In this document: piece by piece, positions 42,639 through 55,589 of the stretch
Layout of the letters: the number at the start of each line of letters is the position of its first letter
How positions within the stretch are numbered: the first letter of the stretch is position 1
Assembly: GCA_018402385.1 (NCBI GenBank)
Contig: JAGYJA010000002.1
Location: 1-64,000 of the forward strand
DNA from: Flavobacteriaceae bacterium
GTDB taxonomy: Bacteria > Bacteroidota > Bacteroidia > Flavobacteriales > Flavobacteriaceae
Reading direction: 5' to 3'
DNA length: 64,000 nt
Translations under genes and position numbers: made by a program
Notes under the pieces: model-generated
The model's input: only the letters and a program-made list of their open reading frames with translations
Database searches by the model: none
What the model was told of the DNA's origin: nothing

Positions 42639-43029
42639 TCAGGTAAATCTATTTAAAATGTCTTTGAATGAAGTAGCCTTCTTTACAACTTCTTCAAGTC
42701 TTATATTTTGCGTCTCTCTTGCCCTTTTTAAAAGCAGATCTTTAAATTCATCAATTGAATAATCTTCATCTATTTTTCAAATTCAAACTCTATTTTACTC
42801 AAAAATGGAAGCAACTTAGCTAGACCTTTTTGGGAAGAACTCTAAATGCTACTACTTTGTAAATTATACCGCTAGAATCAACAAACTGAAAATTTCTAAT
42901 TCGATCTATAAATTTATTTCGATTAATTGGAGTAAGAGCGGTATATGGATTTTCGTATAAAATATTGTGTTCTTTAATCCTATATTTATTCCAGCTAAAT
43001 GGTGATATGTCATAAACAGGGAAATTCAT
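42639..43029 (-). CDS. Candidate immunity protein downstream of RHS toxin, frameshifted
   Basis: About 130 codons: MNFPVYDISPFSWNKYRIKE, RIRNFQFVDSSGIIYKVVAF and, after shifts near 42830 and 42775, DEDYSIDEFKDLLLKRARET ending TSFKDILNRFT. A GTG start at 43074 would overlap the RHS stop. It is a small soluble protein directly after the variable end of an RHS gene on the same strand, the usual place for an immunity gene. No family is recognised; the role is inferred from position only. Confidence 0.5.
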
Positions 43030-43039
43030 TGATTTTGGT

Positions 43040-46000
43040 TTAATATAATCCTCTATAAATGTGATAAGTTCCACCTGTTACTGAATCAATTCTATCTCCT
43101 ATTCCTCTTCCAGTAGTAAGAGTTAATCCAAAATCCGTAACAAAATAAAGTCCTGCAACAATAGAACCTACTCCTGGAACGCCAATTGCGAAAGCTGTTA
43201 CTGCAATATTTATCCCTTGAGAAGCTCTGACCTCTCCGCTTAATATTGCATCTCCTGTAGTTACAGCTATACCAGCATATCCTAACTTAGTTCCTATTTG
43301 CCTCCATGCACCCCCTCTTTTTTCAATTGCAGCCCTAGATTTATCTAAAGTAATGTTATTTTCCCAATATCTACCACCTTTGAAATGTAATCTTCCGGAA
43401 CTTCTCGTATAATGGTACATATCATTTGAAAGGTGATAGCCTCCCTTTATTGTTGCCTCAATAGATGCTAAACCGATTCCTGCGTTTATATAAAACATCG
43501 GATCGTTAAAATATGCATATTCTTCGGTTGGAGCTCTTAAAGGTTGACACATTCCTCCAGTTGGAAAATTGGGTTTATTTTGTAAACTAGGTCCTTCACA
43601 TTGCCGAATAGGCATACACATTCCCCCAGTCGGAAAACGCATTGCGGCATTTCCAAAAGGATCCAAATAACCCACCGGATTCCCCATCACATACTCATAC
43701 AACCCCATCCCATCCACATAACCCAATGGATCTCTTTGTAGAAATCGGCCATTTACCGGGTCATAGTGCCTGTTTCTGTAGTAATACAGACCAATCTCCT
43801 CGTCCCACCTTCTTCCAGTAAAAAGATAAGGATTGTCCACCGTTGACTCTGCAATTTCCCCAAAGGCAGCATCCAAAAGGTTACGTCCCCAAAGGGATCG
43901 TATTCGTAGTACTCCACAACCTTACCCACTCGGTTGGAAAGTGCCGTTACGGAACCCAAGGCATTTTTATGGTAGTAGTACACCTCCCCGGACTTATCCA
44001 TCCGAAGCACATCATCTATCCAGGTGCCATAGACATAGCTGCTAATCATACCGGAGTTATGTTCCTCGATGACCCTTTGCCCATCGTAATAAAACTCGGT
44101 TACCTCCTGTCCTACCTGCTTTCTAATTCTTCGGCCCAGGGGATCATATTGGTAACTTGCCAGATCTTCTCCGCCGTCGACGGATTCAAGCTTGTTCCGG
44201 TCATCATAAGCAAAGGAAAATGTGCCATTATTCGTTAAGTTGCCGTCGCCGTCGTATTGCCAAGGGGTACTCCCGGCTTGGGTATAGGCATTGAGATTAT
44301 TAGTTTGGTAGCTTGTTGAAGTGCCGTTTAGCTCCCGTGATCTTCGATTACCCACTGCATCCAGGTCAAAGTTTTCGCTTCGAGTAGGGCTGGGGATGCT
44401 CTGATTGGCCAATTGTCCTGTCTTGGATTGAACCAGGCGATAAATCGCATCGTAGTTATAGGCTTGGGACAATAAGGTATTTTGCCGCTTCTCCTCGGTC
44501 AGGCGGTTCCCGACCTCATCATAGGTGTACCTATAGTCTAAGAACCCGTTGGGTTGCTGGGTGATGGCGGTTACCTGATTGTTGTTGTCGTATTGAAAGG
44601 CCGCCAAGGTGCCGTTGCCATAACGCTGGGCTGTTTTTCGGTTGGCAAGGTCATACTCCATCTGCGCGATGGAGCTGTTGCCCTCACTGATACCTTGAAT
44701 ACGCTCCCGAATATCCCGCTGCTCGGTGATTTGCCTGCCTGAAGGATAAATAATTTGCCGAATGCGGTTTTGGGTATCGTATCGGTAAGCAGTGGTTTTT
44801 CCGTTCAGTTCCTCACTAATTAGTCGGTTGGCACGGTCGTAGGAAAATGCCAGTTGTGCATGGGCATTGCTGGCCCTGACCATCCGGCCCCCGGGATCGT
44901 AGGCAAATTCATCATCGGCAGAGTTGGGGTAATCCCGTTTGGTCAGGTCGGTTGAGTTTATCATAGGCGTAGGCAGTGACCTGCCCCCTGCCGTCTTTTT
45001 TGGACACCATGTTTCCGACGGCATCATACTCCATTTCAACCGTGCTGTTGTCGGCAAATTTCTCGCTGATCAGTCTTCCAAGTGCATCATACCGATACTC
45101 CGTTGTATTGTTCTTGGCGTCTGTAAGCTTGGTCAGATTTCCGTTTTTATCGTATTCGGAAGCCGTGACATTGCCCAGCGCGTCCGTAGTTTTGGTCAGT
45201 CGATCCAGCCTATCGTATTCAAAAGCGGTGGTATTGTCCATCGCATCCCTGATACTGACTTGGTTATCGTTTTCGTCATACTCATAGGCAGTTACATTGC
45301 CCATGGGATCGGTTACCGATTTTAGGCGGTAGATAGCGTCGTAGGTGTATTTGGTTTTATTTCCGTTGGCATCTGTTTCACTGAGTAAATTGCCCACCCT
45401 GTCATATTCGAAAAAAGCGATACTGCCAAGGGCATCGTCGGTGGACAGCAGTCGATTAATTGCGTCATAGGTATGTAGAAGAACATTCCCGCCCGGCAAC
45501 CCCGTGCTTAACAGGTTCCCGTTACCGTCATACTCAAAAGTGGTTACCTCTCCCGCAGCATTGGTTACAGAACTTACCCGGTTTAGGTTGTCGTAAAGCA
45601 TGGAGGTGGTAGTTGCCATTGGGATCGGTCTCCGCAACCCGGTTATTTTGACCGTCATATCCGTAGGTGATTTTCCCACCTGGGCATCTGTAATGCTGAC
45701 CAATCGGTTGATCACATCATAGGCAAAAGCGGTTCGGTTGCCGTTTCCATCTACCGTCCATTCCAAATTGCCATTGGCATCATACCCAAATTGCTGCTCA
45801 TGGCCTTTGGGGTCTTTGCGGGAAAGAATCCTTCCCATCTTGTCATAGGTAAACGTGGTGGTATGCCCCTCTGGATCCCTAGAGGAAACCAGTTTGGCTT
45901 CTGGCATTGTATATCCACGTAGAAACGCCCCCTTCCTGATCGGTGGTTTCCGTCAAATTGCCATGGGCATCGTAGGCAAAGCGGGCCAAATTGCCTCTTC

Positions 46001-47256
46001 CGTCCGTGTAGGAAGCGGGGAAACCAAATTCAGTGTACGTAAATGATTCAGCTATTTGATTGGCATTGGTAATACTACTTACATTTCCTTTATCGTCGTA
46101 TTCGTAACTGGTCCTGTTACCGTTTTTATCGGTAATGGATGTGACTTGATTATACGTTTCCTCGTACGTAACCCGTCTCGTATTACCCAAGGGATCGGTT
46201 TCGCTCAGTTGGTTTCCCCTGATTGTCATAGGTATAGGTATATTCATTGCCATTGGCATCGGTCATCCTAGGCAATGTTATTGTCTTCATCGTAGGTGTA
46301 TGTCAGGTTATAACCGCAGCAATTCCCGGTCTTTTTCACCACCCTGCCCTTGTCGTCAAACTGATATGCCGTGGTTTGCTTTCCGGAAATCCCTTCCTCC
46401 ATAAGGTAGGTCGTTAACCTGTCCGTGTTATAGACTAAAGTTTGGGTGGCTACCGGAGAACAGAGTTTTTCCACTGCCCTGTTTTTGTTATAGATGACGT
46501 TATAAATATTTCCTTTGGGATCTATGACATCTATTAAGATTGCCCGGTGCATCGTACCTGTACCGGGTGGCATTGCCCTCAAAATCCGTAACCTGCACTA
46601 GGTTCCCATCATTGTCGTAGGAATAGGATACGATTCTGGAAGGCGATTCATTGGCCTCAGTCAATTCCGTCAGATGCCCGTTGGTCCATTTTAAGGAGAC
46701 TGTTCTTCCAGAGGCATCGCTAATACCGGTCGGGAAAGAATCGGTATAGCTAATCTGTATAGCGTTGCCGTAGCGGTCTTTGATTGCAGTCAGCTTTTTA
46801 TGGGATGGCTCTGCAAATTCATAGGTAGTTCCCTCTTTGGTTACCAGTCGGAGTTTGTCGGACTCGTATTTCTCTAGCCTGTCAAAGTACCCGGTCGGCG
46901 GGGTATAGGTTTGGCCGTCTACGGAGAGGTATTTATCCTTACGCCCATCGGCCCTCACGACCACGGTAAAAATGCTGTCCTGATAATAATGCAGGTTATA
47001 GGGCATGGTAAAACCCAACCCAAATCCGAAGTCTGATCTTCGGTAATTGTTGCTGTAAGAAAACGTGAAATCCAGCGATAACCCCTACCCGGCATAAACA
47101 GATCGGTCCGTGTGTAAAACAGGCTTCCGCTATAGCTGTTTACCTCCAGCCCCATGGGCCCAATGATATTGGGTTTGGTGATATTTTGCCCCATGGATGG
47201 AAGTCCCAAGGTCATCAGGCAAAGGAAAATATCAATATATGTTTCAGTTTCGGCAT
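43040..47256 (-). CDS. RHS/YD-repeat protein with variable C-terminal tip, frameshifted
   Basis: About 1,400 codons. Signal peptide (MPKLKHILIFSFA-LMTLGLPSMGQ, one shift), an N-terminal RHS region (VEVNSYSGSLFYTRTDL-like), then some 30 YD repeats of the form YxYDxxGNL between ~46900 and ~43900. The RHS core ends LYYYRNRHYDPVNGRFLQRD, then GNPVGYLDPFG at ~43660. The last ~205 residues differ from the core: two FPTGGMC(M/Q)P phrases, an HYTRSSGRLHFKGGRYWENN segment and a hydrophobic glycine-rich part (GINIAVTAFAIGVPGVGSIV). The shell normally encloses a toxin tip; this tip has no known catalytic motif. Several single-base shifts. Confidence 0.82.
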
Positions 47257-47265
47257 AGCATGCAA

Positions 47266-50200
47266 TTATTCAATCATTTTGAAACGTAGGGGTAATACAG
47301 CCCGGCTGTATACCGTAATTTCGCTTCTGGCGCCAGGCCTTAGGATATGTTCCGGTCCATCAGTCTCCCGAAATTCAAGGAACAGCTCCTGCTTGTTTTC
47401 CTCCAACTCAGCAACGGTGTTCGCCAAGGGGGCACCATCCATACTTACCAAGTACCTTTGAAGTACCGGGATATCCACATTGCTGTTGTTTTCAATATAG
47501 AAGGTCATGGATACGACGCGGTTGGGACGGGTATTGGCTGGCAAATAATCGCCAATAGCCGTCACGCCGTCAAAATCCAGCTCCCGGTCGCAGCAGACAA
47601 AGGCTTTGGTGACTGATTGACCTCCGGAACCATTATCCAGTCCGGCCCTTACGGTCAAGCCTTTGATAATGCCCGGCACCACTTCGAAACCGTTTTCGCT
47701 TGTGGCGGTGTTTCCATCCGTCTTTGTAAGCTTGACATCATAAATGCCTACCGGCACCCCATTCAAGATCAAAGGTCGCATAGGCAAGTATCGAGTTTTT
47801 CCACTCCAAACGGGCTGCTTTGACAGGATCTACACCGCTTCGTTCGAGGCTAACAACCATATCCCGGGTAAGTTTCGCTCCCTCCAGCTTTACAGTGACC
47901 ATACCCGAATTACCTCCGATTGATGAATCCACTGTTCTCAGCTCAAAGGGAACAATACTTGCCTTGATACTGATCGTTTGGCTTGGTGCCACTTTATTTT
48001 GTCCGGTTACCAGTATATAATAGTCACCCGGCATCATTTCTTCCACTATAATTTCCTGATTTCCGGATAATGGATTCCCAAACTTCAGGTCGTAGTTTAC
48101 CGGGCTGGGCACATCCCCAAACTTCAAATACATGTTATTAATTGCTTCATCTGATCCCATTAATTCCACTAAAAGGGTTTCCTTTTCCAATGAATCAGGT
48201 ACGTGTACCCTGTAATACTTTCTCAGTCCATTGACAAGGGAATCGACCCTTTCTTCTCCAAAAACTAATTGGGGAACAACTACTTCGACCGTGCCTAGCC
48301 GTTGGCCTACATTGTTTTCTTTGTCGGTTTCGTTAATGTTATTTTTGATATCCGCCTGTACCAGCAAATAGTAAGAGCCTTGGGGTGAGGTTGTTGGCAA
48401 ATCCGGTAAGGCTTCTAGGCGCCTCAGCCATAGGCCCAAGCTGTATATTTCCCTCCACAACCCCAAGCCGGATATCCGTGACGTCCAAAGACTGTCCGTT
48501 GAAAAATAAACCGCTTCACTGGTAAATCCAGCCGCTATATTTTCCCCGATATTCTGGATTTTATAGGAAACGGTTACAGGGTCTCCGGCCACAAGGGTAT
48601 CTGGGCTATTTATGGCACTGATAATCAAATCCGATGGATCTGCCTTACTGACTAGGATCTGCCGGAACACCACATTGTTGCTTTTACCATTATGCTCATA
48701 CATGGTATTGCTATCATCCGTTCTTACGAGTATGACGTAGTTTCCTTCCGCATCGGATGGTATTGTCAACTGGAGACTATCCTGATAAATCTCTCCTATG
48801 CCCAAAACTCTTTGCTGTACTTTAGAACCAATAACCCGGTCACCTCCGTCAATAATAAAGTTGGTGGAAAGGTAAAACCGATCGGACCATGAATTAGCGG
48901 TCGTAACAGTGTCCCCCTGATTGGACACCTCCCAATGGACCGTGATAGGTTGTCCTGAAACAGCCAGTATCGGTGTTTCGAACTTCTCGACCACCAAATC
49001 CGGAGAGGCGGATAGGTCAATGGAAATTGGAAGCTGCCTGACCGGCTCGCCCTGTTCGTTCAGTACCGGTAGATAGCGGAAATTGTCAGCAAGGTTTGCG
49101 TCATTGTTAAGGTTACGGAAATCCGCAACGACCAATAAATAAAATTCCCCAAATACCCCATTTGGCAATCGGAAACTAAGGCTACTTTCATAGCTGCCTC
49201 CCTCCAAGATCGGCCCATTGATCAGTTGTTGGGCAACATAAATATCCTGTGAATCCCATATAGAATCTGTGGAAAGAAAAATACCATCATACCAAGGGCC
49301 GGAATTCCATATATTGGTAGCATTGCCCGTATTGCTTACCGACCAACTTACCCTTAAAGATTCTCCGGATTTTAGACTGCGTTTGTTTGAGCTCACCTGG
49401 TCCATCCTTAGATTCACGGGTGGAGGGTTGGTGAGGTAAATGGCGTTACTTTTACCTACGTTATTATCTTTATCGGTAAATTCATAAACCGCATTCTGGG
49501 CATCCGTAAACACATAGACATATCCGTTTGCATCGTGAATATCTTGGACCCAAATCTGGAAAGAAGGGGAAGCGTTACTTGAGTTTGGACGGTGTACTCT
49601 CCATCCACTGCGAGGCCTTGAGACCTGTTTATTTCTCCCAGAAAATGAACGGTACTCTGATTCCAAACCGAATCCAGGGAAATGTAAATACGGTCGGTCC
49701 ACACTGTTCCCTCAGCATCTTTACTGCCTTGGTTTTGGACGGTGTAATTAACGGCGATGGGCAGTCCGGCAAGTGAAAATCCAGGAACTTCTACACTTTT
49801 CACAACCAGATCAACCCAAGGGGCAAGTTCAATCTCAACAGGCTGAACGCTAGCCGACGTATTGTTGCTTTCCCTGCCATCCTCAAAGATTTGGTTAGGA
49901 GGGTCAACAACAACAATTACATAATACATACCCTCCATTCCATCAGGCAATCTGGATTCCAAGGTGCGGGTTATAGAAGATCCCGGAAGCATTGAATTCT
50001 GCACATCCAATGTTCCCAGCGGTATCGCATCAAAGGTCAATTCCGGAGTGGTAGAAAGGTAGATCGCCTCCCGCCATCTTCGATTGACTAAGGAGCCTTC
50101 ACCGATATTTGCGACAGTCCAGTTAACTGACAATAACTGGCCTGACATACCTTTCGCCGGTGGATTGATTTCCGTGATGGTAAGGTCTGGCACTAATACT

Positions 50201-53200
50201 TGAAGTGGATTTGTGCTTAATTCTGAATTATTATCCTCATAGAGATACTCGTAAATGTTATTATATATGTCGGTATATACCATAAGGTAATAGGGACCTT
50301 TGATAGAAGCCGGAATTACCACACTTGCCTGCTGTTGGTAGTTGGCACCCGGTTCCAACGTTCCCGTATATGGGAAATTCCCCAATGAAATCAAGCCGGA
50401 AGTTCCATCTGGAGAGGCGGACAAATACAACCTATCCGACCATGTACTTTCTCCTATGGCTCCAGGACCTTGGTTTTCCACCTCCCAGAACACGGATATG
50501 GATTCATTGTTGGACGCAGTTTCACGGATCTCAATTTTACTTACTATCAAATCAGGCGGGGGCAGCAGCCTCACATCCAGACTGTCACTTCTGGAAATAT
50601 TGTTGAACTGGGGTTCAAAAACATGTTCACGGCTGTTGGTCTGTACATACAAGAAGTACCTACCGTCAATTCCTCTGGGAAGGGTAATGGAATCGGCTTT
50701 GGCGTAGCTTTGACCCGGTTCCAATGTTTCCCGGACAATAATCCTTTTTAGCATTTGAGCCTGGTTTGGATTGAATTCTTCTTCTTGGGATAAATAAATA
50801 TCATCAAACCAAGGTGTTGATTCAGTTTTTGCAGTGCCTATATTTTCCACCCTCCACTGCAGAGCGATTTTTTGCTCTGAAAGGAAGTACGGGGGGAAAC
50901 CACAATGGGCCCTATTGCCAAATCCGGGGTTGGCCGCATGGTTACCTGAAGAGGCGACACGTTAAAACCCCTGTTATTGTTCACGTCCGACTCCAACAAC
51001 CTGTTTCCCCGGTCAGCGGCGATAAACACATAGAATTCGCCGGCAATTCCCTAGGCAGTTGAATGGTGGTAGATTGACTATAAGCCTCACCGGAATCCAG
51101 CGCCTTTACCCGTACCACTCCCTTTACAAAGTCTGCCGTCAATATATCAAAGATAGGTTCTTGAGATAAGTAAACGCCATCAAACCAGGTAGTATTCCCG
51201 GTATTTCCTTCGCCGATATTCTCAATTTCCCATTTGACTTCAATGAAATCCTCTGAAAGGGCGGTGGTTGGCAACGTGACGCTTTTAACACGCAGATCGG
51301 GTAATTTTCTGAAAGTGATTTGTTGAATTTCACTTGGGAGACTTGTACAAGCATCTTTGCTGATTACCTGCCAGGAATAAGCTTTTCCATATTGTATATT
51401 TCGGTTGTTGAAAATATACACCATTTCCCTCAAATTGGCTGCCGTTGGGTTGGCTGGTTTTGAGGAATCGCTTGGCCATAGGAAAAAATCATAGCTTACT
51501 GCCTCGGGAGAACCCATCCAGGTAAACCGAATGGGAATATCTAAGTCTATCACCCCATTTAATGGGGTCAAATTAGTTGCAGGAGCTTGCTAACAGAGGC
51601 TCATCCAGCTTAATGATGCTGCTAACTGGCGTGGTACTACTGACCTGATAGTCATCTTTTGCCTCTATGTAATATTCTGTTCCCGCTTCTGTGATGAAAA
51701 GGGCAGGAATTACAGCTCTATAGGTATTCCCAGTTGTTCGTTGGAAGTTAGTCTGCGTCCAATCTTCAGAACCTATCTCTCGATAAAAAGGATGGCCTGT
51801 TGCACCCTATTAGTCTGGTCAAAAATTTCCGCCGTGACTACCACATCCACTCCCAAACAGGAAATAACCACTGGCGATGCGGTGATTTGAGGCGGCCTGT
51901 TGGATGCAGGGGCAGCCACTGTATAGCTTACCGGATGCTCGGCGGCAATATTGGATACGAAGTTACATTTAGCTCCAAAAGGCCGCCAATTCCATCAGGA
52001 ACCTTAAACTGCAGGCTTTGGCCACTTGTTCCCGACAATTTCCGCCTGTTTACATCGCCAAGCGATAACCCTGATATCGCGCTGGGTCGAGTCCAAAATG
52101 GTCCCCATTGATGGTGACAATATCTCCGGCCACCGCCGTTGCTGGTTCTATGGAGGTAATAATGGGTTTCTGACGAACAATCTGAAATTTTTCAGATGCG
52201 GTTACCGAGATATCATTTACCGTTACGGAAACATCCACCGTACCAAAGAAGCCTGTCGGTACTTCTACTTCCAATTTGGTCGTTGCTGCGGAGGAAACTT
52301 GAACAGGTACGTTGTTGAATTTGACGAGATTTTCCGTCAGGAACCGGACTGAAATTAAATCCATTAATGGTAACCGTATCGCCGGGAACGCCAGATGTCG
52401 GGTTAAAGCCGGAGATTTCAGGGAGATTTCATATCAAAGGTTGATAAATAGACTCAAGCCCCATGCTCCGGAGGCATCCTTTGCCCGAATATAAATCGTA
52501 TGCGAGCCGGAATCCAGCGAACTTAGATCCGCGTTGAAATCAATATCCAAACTGGTTCCTTGAGTAAAAGGAACATTGGTACCATTCCCGTAGCCCGGAT
52601 CCTGATTTAAAAAGTATTCTAGTGGAAATGATATCAGGAGCCACACCTTGTAGCGTACTTAAATAAAAGGATTTGTAAAACGTAGTACTCCATCGACCTT
52701 CTTTGTCTTTAGACCGAACGTGTAACTGATGGAATCCCGCGTCCAAATCACTTAAGTCGGCGGTAAAATTTAGAACTATTTTACTTGATGAAGTAATTGG
52801 CACGCTCACACCGTTCCCAAAACCCGGATCCTCGTTGAAAAAGTATTCCAATCCATCAACATCGGCCACAGCCAACGGAATATCTTGGACTAAAAATCTA
52901 CGAGAATAGGTCGTACTCCAATTTCCTCCTTCATCGAGGGCACGGATATGCAGGTTCTTGAATCCGGGGTGCTGATCGTCCAAAGGAATTGTAAAAGATA
53001 TGCCATTATCCAAATTGTCATTTAATGGGATGGAGGTTGCCATTCCGTATCCGGGATCATCATTGATAAAGTACTCTACCCATACCACTTTTTAATTTGG
53101 TCAACTCCAATCCGGTCTATCAGGAAGCTCTTGGAATAGGTCGTACTCCAATTTCCTCCTTCATCGAGGGCGCGGGATATGCAGGTTCTTGAATCCGGGA

Positions 53201-54071
53201 GTGCTGACCTCCCAATGGAATCGTAAAAGATAATCCATATGTTCAAATCTTCGCCTAAAGGGATCGAAGTTGCCATTCCGTATCCGGGATCATCATTGAT
53301 AAAGTACTCCAGGCGCACCAATTTTTTAATTTGGTCGACTCCAATCCGGTCTATTAGGAAGCTTTTGGAATAGGTCGTACTCCAGCTACCATTGCTGTTT
53401 AATGCCCGCATATATAGCGTATGAAAACCAGCGGATAGGCTCTCCGTAGTGACAACAAAATTATTTTCCGAAGCCCCTTCGTTAAGGTTTAACGGGTTGC
53501 CATTTCCAAAACCCGGGTCATCATTAACAAAATATTCGATTCGTTGGATTTCAATTTGCGAATCCATTTGCATTCTGTCTATCAAAAAACTCTTCACATA
53601 GGTGGTACTCCAAATGCCATTAACATTTTGCGTGCGGATAAACAGATTATGAAATCCCGGAGAAAGATCCGATAGATTAGCCACAAAGGAAATGGGGAGT
53701 TCCTTTCAGTAGCATTGGGAATTGCTAACTCCGAGACCATACCCCGGATCATTATCAAAAAAATATTCTGCTTTTTGAATGGGGACGGTATCGCGGAAAT
53801 TAAACTCCTCAACCAGCACTTTACGGTTTATCGTGTTGCTCCACCTCCCTGAATCACCCAATGTACGAATGTATAGGGTATGAAAGCCAGGTTCAAGATT
53901 TTCAACAGTCGCGGTAAATTCAAGGCTCCCATTTTCCAAATTACTTACGGGAATGGATACTGCATTTCCGTAGCCTGGATCGGTATCAAAAATATTCTGC
54001 CCTTTGCAGCTCTTGTGCAAGGGAAAGAAGAGGTAAAATAAACCAATGTAAAAGATCCAAGTAAACCTCAT
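47266..54071 (-). CDS. Giant DPGYG-repeat / TIG / CARDB surface protein, frameshifted
   Basis: About 2,268 codons read as one gene through many single-base shifts. Signal peptide (IFYIGLFYLFFPLHKSCKGQ), then about seven ~95-residue repeats with YFxNDDPGYGxATSIPL ... GFHxLYIRAxDxxGxWSTTYxKSFL, then two TIG-like domains (PTSGVPGDTVTINGFNF near 52390), a fibronectin-like segment (IRFTWMGSPEAVSYDFFL) and about ten CARDB repeats (pattern PDLxVxxVxxP ... VxWxVxNxGxG ... WxDxIYLS). The end reads SEITVYSRAVLPLRFKMIE, 9 bases before the RHS start. Probably an extracellular adhesin or carrier for the RHS protein; two genes instead of one remains possible. Confidence 0.7.
52900..53315 (-). repeat. Near-identical tandem DNA repeat inside the DPGYG domain
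   Basis: Two ~180-base segments (about 52903-53080 and 53127-53310) agree almost base for base, including AGGTCGTACTCCAATTTCCT and CCGTATCCGGGATCATCATT. This is far closer than the other repeats of the same domain, so it is a recent duplication or gene-conversion tract. Confidence 0.7.
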
Positions 54072-54146
54072 AAGTTAAAAGTCCTGACCGGTTCTTCCCT
54101 TATAGATGGGAATGGATCTTGATGTTTACAGGGAAGACCTTCTGTT

Positions 54147-55070
54147 TTAGATGCGGTAGCTAGGCGCACTTACCTCATAAATACTCGGGCCTGGGAGGAA
54201 TTCCGGAAAGCACGTAAGGCATCGGACCTCCAAAAGGGCCGCAGTCTATCCCATTAAGTCCAGCGCCTTTTGCGGGAGAATTTTCTGCCAGTTTATAGGA
54301 TCCATCTGTGCTTCCCCCCTCCACAAAAATGGAGGCAATGGCTACATTGAATTTATTGCCATCGGCTTCCGTACCGTTCTGACGGAATATATTGTTGGTA
54401 ATTGTGTTGTTTCTGAAGTAAGGAACAAGCCATTTGTAGTATAACTGTAAATAATGTTGTTCCTGATCTCAGAGTTGGAAATATCGATAGAAGTAGAAAA
54501 ATTACTAGAAAAGTTTAAGATATTATTAAAAAATGACACAAAACTATTGGTGTCAAAGCTTGCATAGTAGCGAATTATATTATTCGAAACCAATCCTTTA
54601 CAATTACGGCCATCAATATTATTGGTGATAATGTTTTGGGCAACAATGAAATTCTGAGAATTTAAATTCAGTGAACTTATATTGTTCCTTCTCACTGTAA
54701 TATCCATTACATTGACATCGATTCTGTTAACCACTAGTCCCATTATCGAGCTTCCGCTCAGATCCTTCCACAAAAATAATATAATTGAAATTTGCTGTCA
54801 TCTTGTTGGCTTGGGTAAAAGGGTTTTCTCCCAGAAAATACCGGGACCAATCAAAACAAGTTGTTTATTGATATTAATGGCATTATTATTATCGTAAACA
54901 GCCAAGGAACCCTCAACATAAATGGTATCCCCCTCATTTGCGGCATCATGTGCCTCTTTTAGAGTGGGAAAATCGGCATTTATACCCGGAGAGTTATTTA
55001 CCCACCACTTAGCGGCCTCCGGAAAACTACAAATAAAGAGTAGGAAAATTGGTAGTAGAATTTTTTTCAT
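54147..55070 (-). CDS. Secreted right-handed beta-helix protein, frameshifted
   Basis: About 308 codons. Signal peptide (MKKILLPIFLLFICSFPEAA), the start WWVNNSPGINADFPTLKEAH and AANEGDTIYVEGSLAVYDNN typical of pectate-lyase-like or parallel beta-helix surface proteins, then N-rich coils (NISSLNLNSQNFIVAQNIIT; SNSEIRNNIIYSY). The end contains KLAENSPAKGAGLNGIDCGP and GGPMPYVLSGIPPRP, a common closing phrase. Shifts near 54790, 54405 and 54195. First gene of the minus-strand cluster; 75 bases before the giant repeat protein. Confidence 0.7.
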
Positions 55071-55405
55071 AACAGTAATTAATTTAAAATTAGCCCTACA
55101 AATAAAATTGTTTTACAAAGTAATTATTTATACTATTATTTGCAATTCGAAGAATAAAATTAAATTTTATTTTGACTACAGCCAAAGAAACAAATTCTAG
55201 AAAATTTTATATATCGATTTATTTTTACTCTAATTTTTCATTCATACTACAAATAGGTCAAGTAGATAAATGTCTTTCCATAAAAATCACAATATAAATT
55301 CTATTATCTGAAAGGGTTAATTTATAGGGAGCCAGATCCATATGTTTAATTTCGGGTAATTTTAAGAGAATGAAAATGCATTGTTTTTAGTATGCATGCA
55401 GCTGC
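55071..55405. other. AT-rich intergenic region
   Basis: Divergent spacer between the beta-helix gene (-) and a ParE fragment (+). It probably holds the promoter of the minus-strand cluster, but I see no clear consensus. No gene. Confidence 0.4.
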
Positions 55406-55567
55406 ATGAGGCCCTTCATGAAGAAGATGTATGAGATAGGAAGGATATTCGCTGATGAGAATGAAGAAAACATCCAGGAATTGATTGAAGGTAATTACAG
55501 AATCATCTTTGATCTCAAAAATGAGGACGGAATAAAAGTGCTAATGGTGCATCATCCTTCCAGATAG
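55406..55567 (+). pseudogene. RelE/ParE-family toxin fragment (C-terminal half)
   Basis: 53 codons, MRPFMKKMYEIGRIFADENE to NYRIIFDLKNEDGIKVLMVH ending HPSR. The NYRIIFxL...xVLxVxHxxR strand pair is the C-terminal half of ParE/RelE-type toxins. Full-length members have ~95 residues and their N-terminal helices and an antitoxin gene are missing here, so it is probably a remnant. Confidence 0.5.
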
Positions 55568-55589
55568 ATGGAAAGTGTTTAGAAAATCA

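Noticed and set aside
43833..45325. Plus-strand ORFs of 70-131 codons
   Set aside because: They are antisense shadows of the RHS YD repeats, which carry the recognisable motifs on the minus strand.
52434..54071. CRISPR-like direct repeats
   Set aside because: The spacing (~280 bases) and perfect correspondence with ~95-residue protein repeats show that these are coding repeats.
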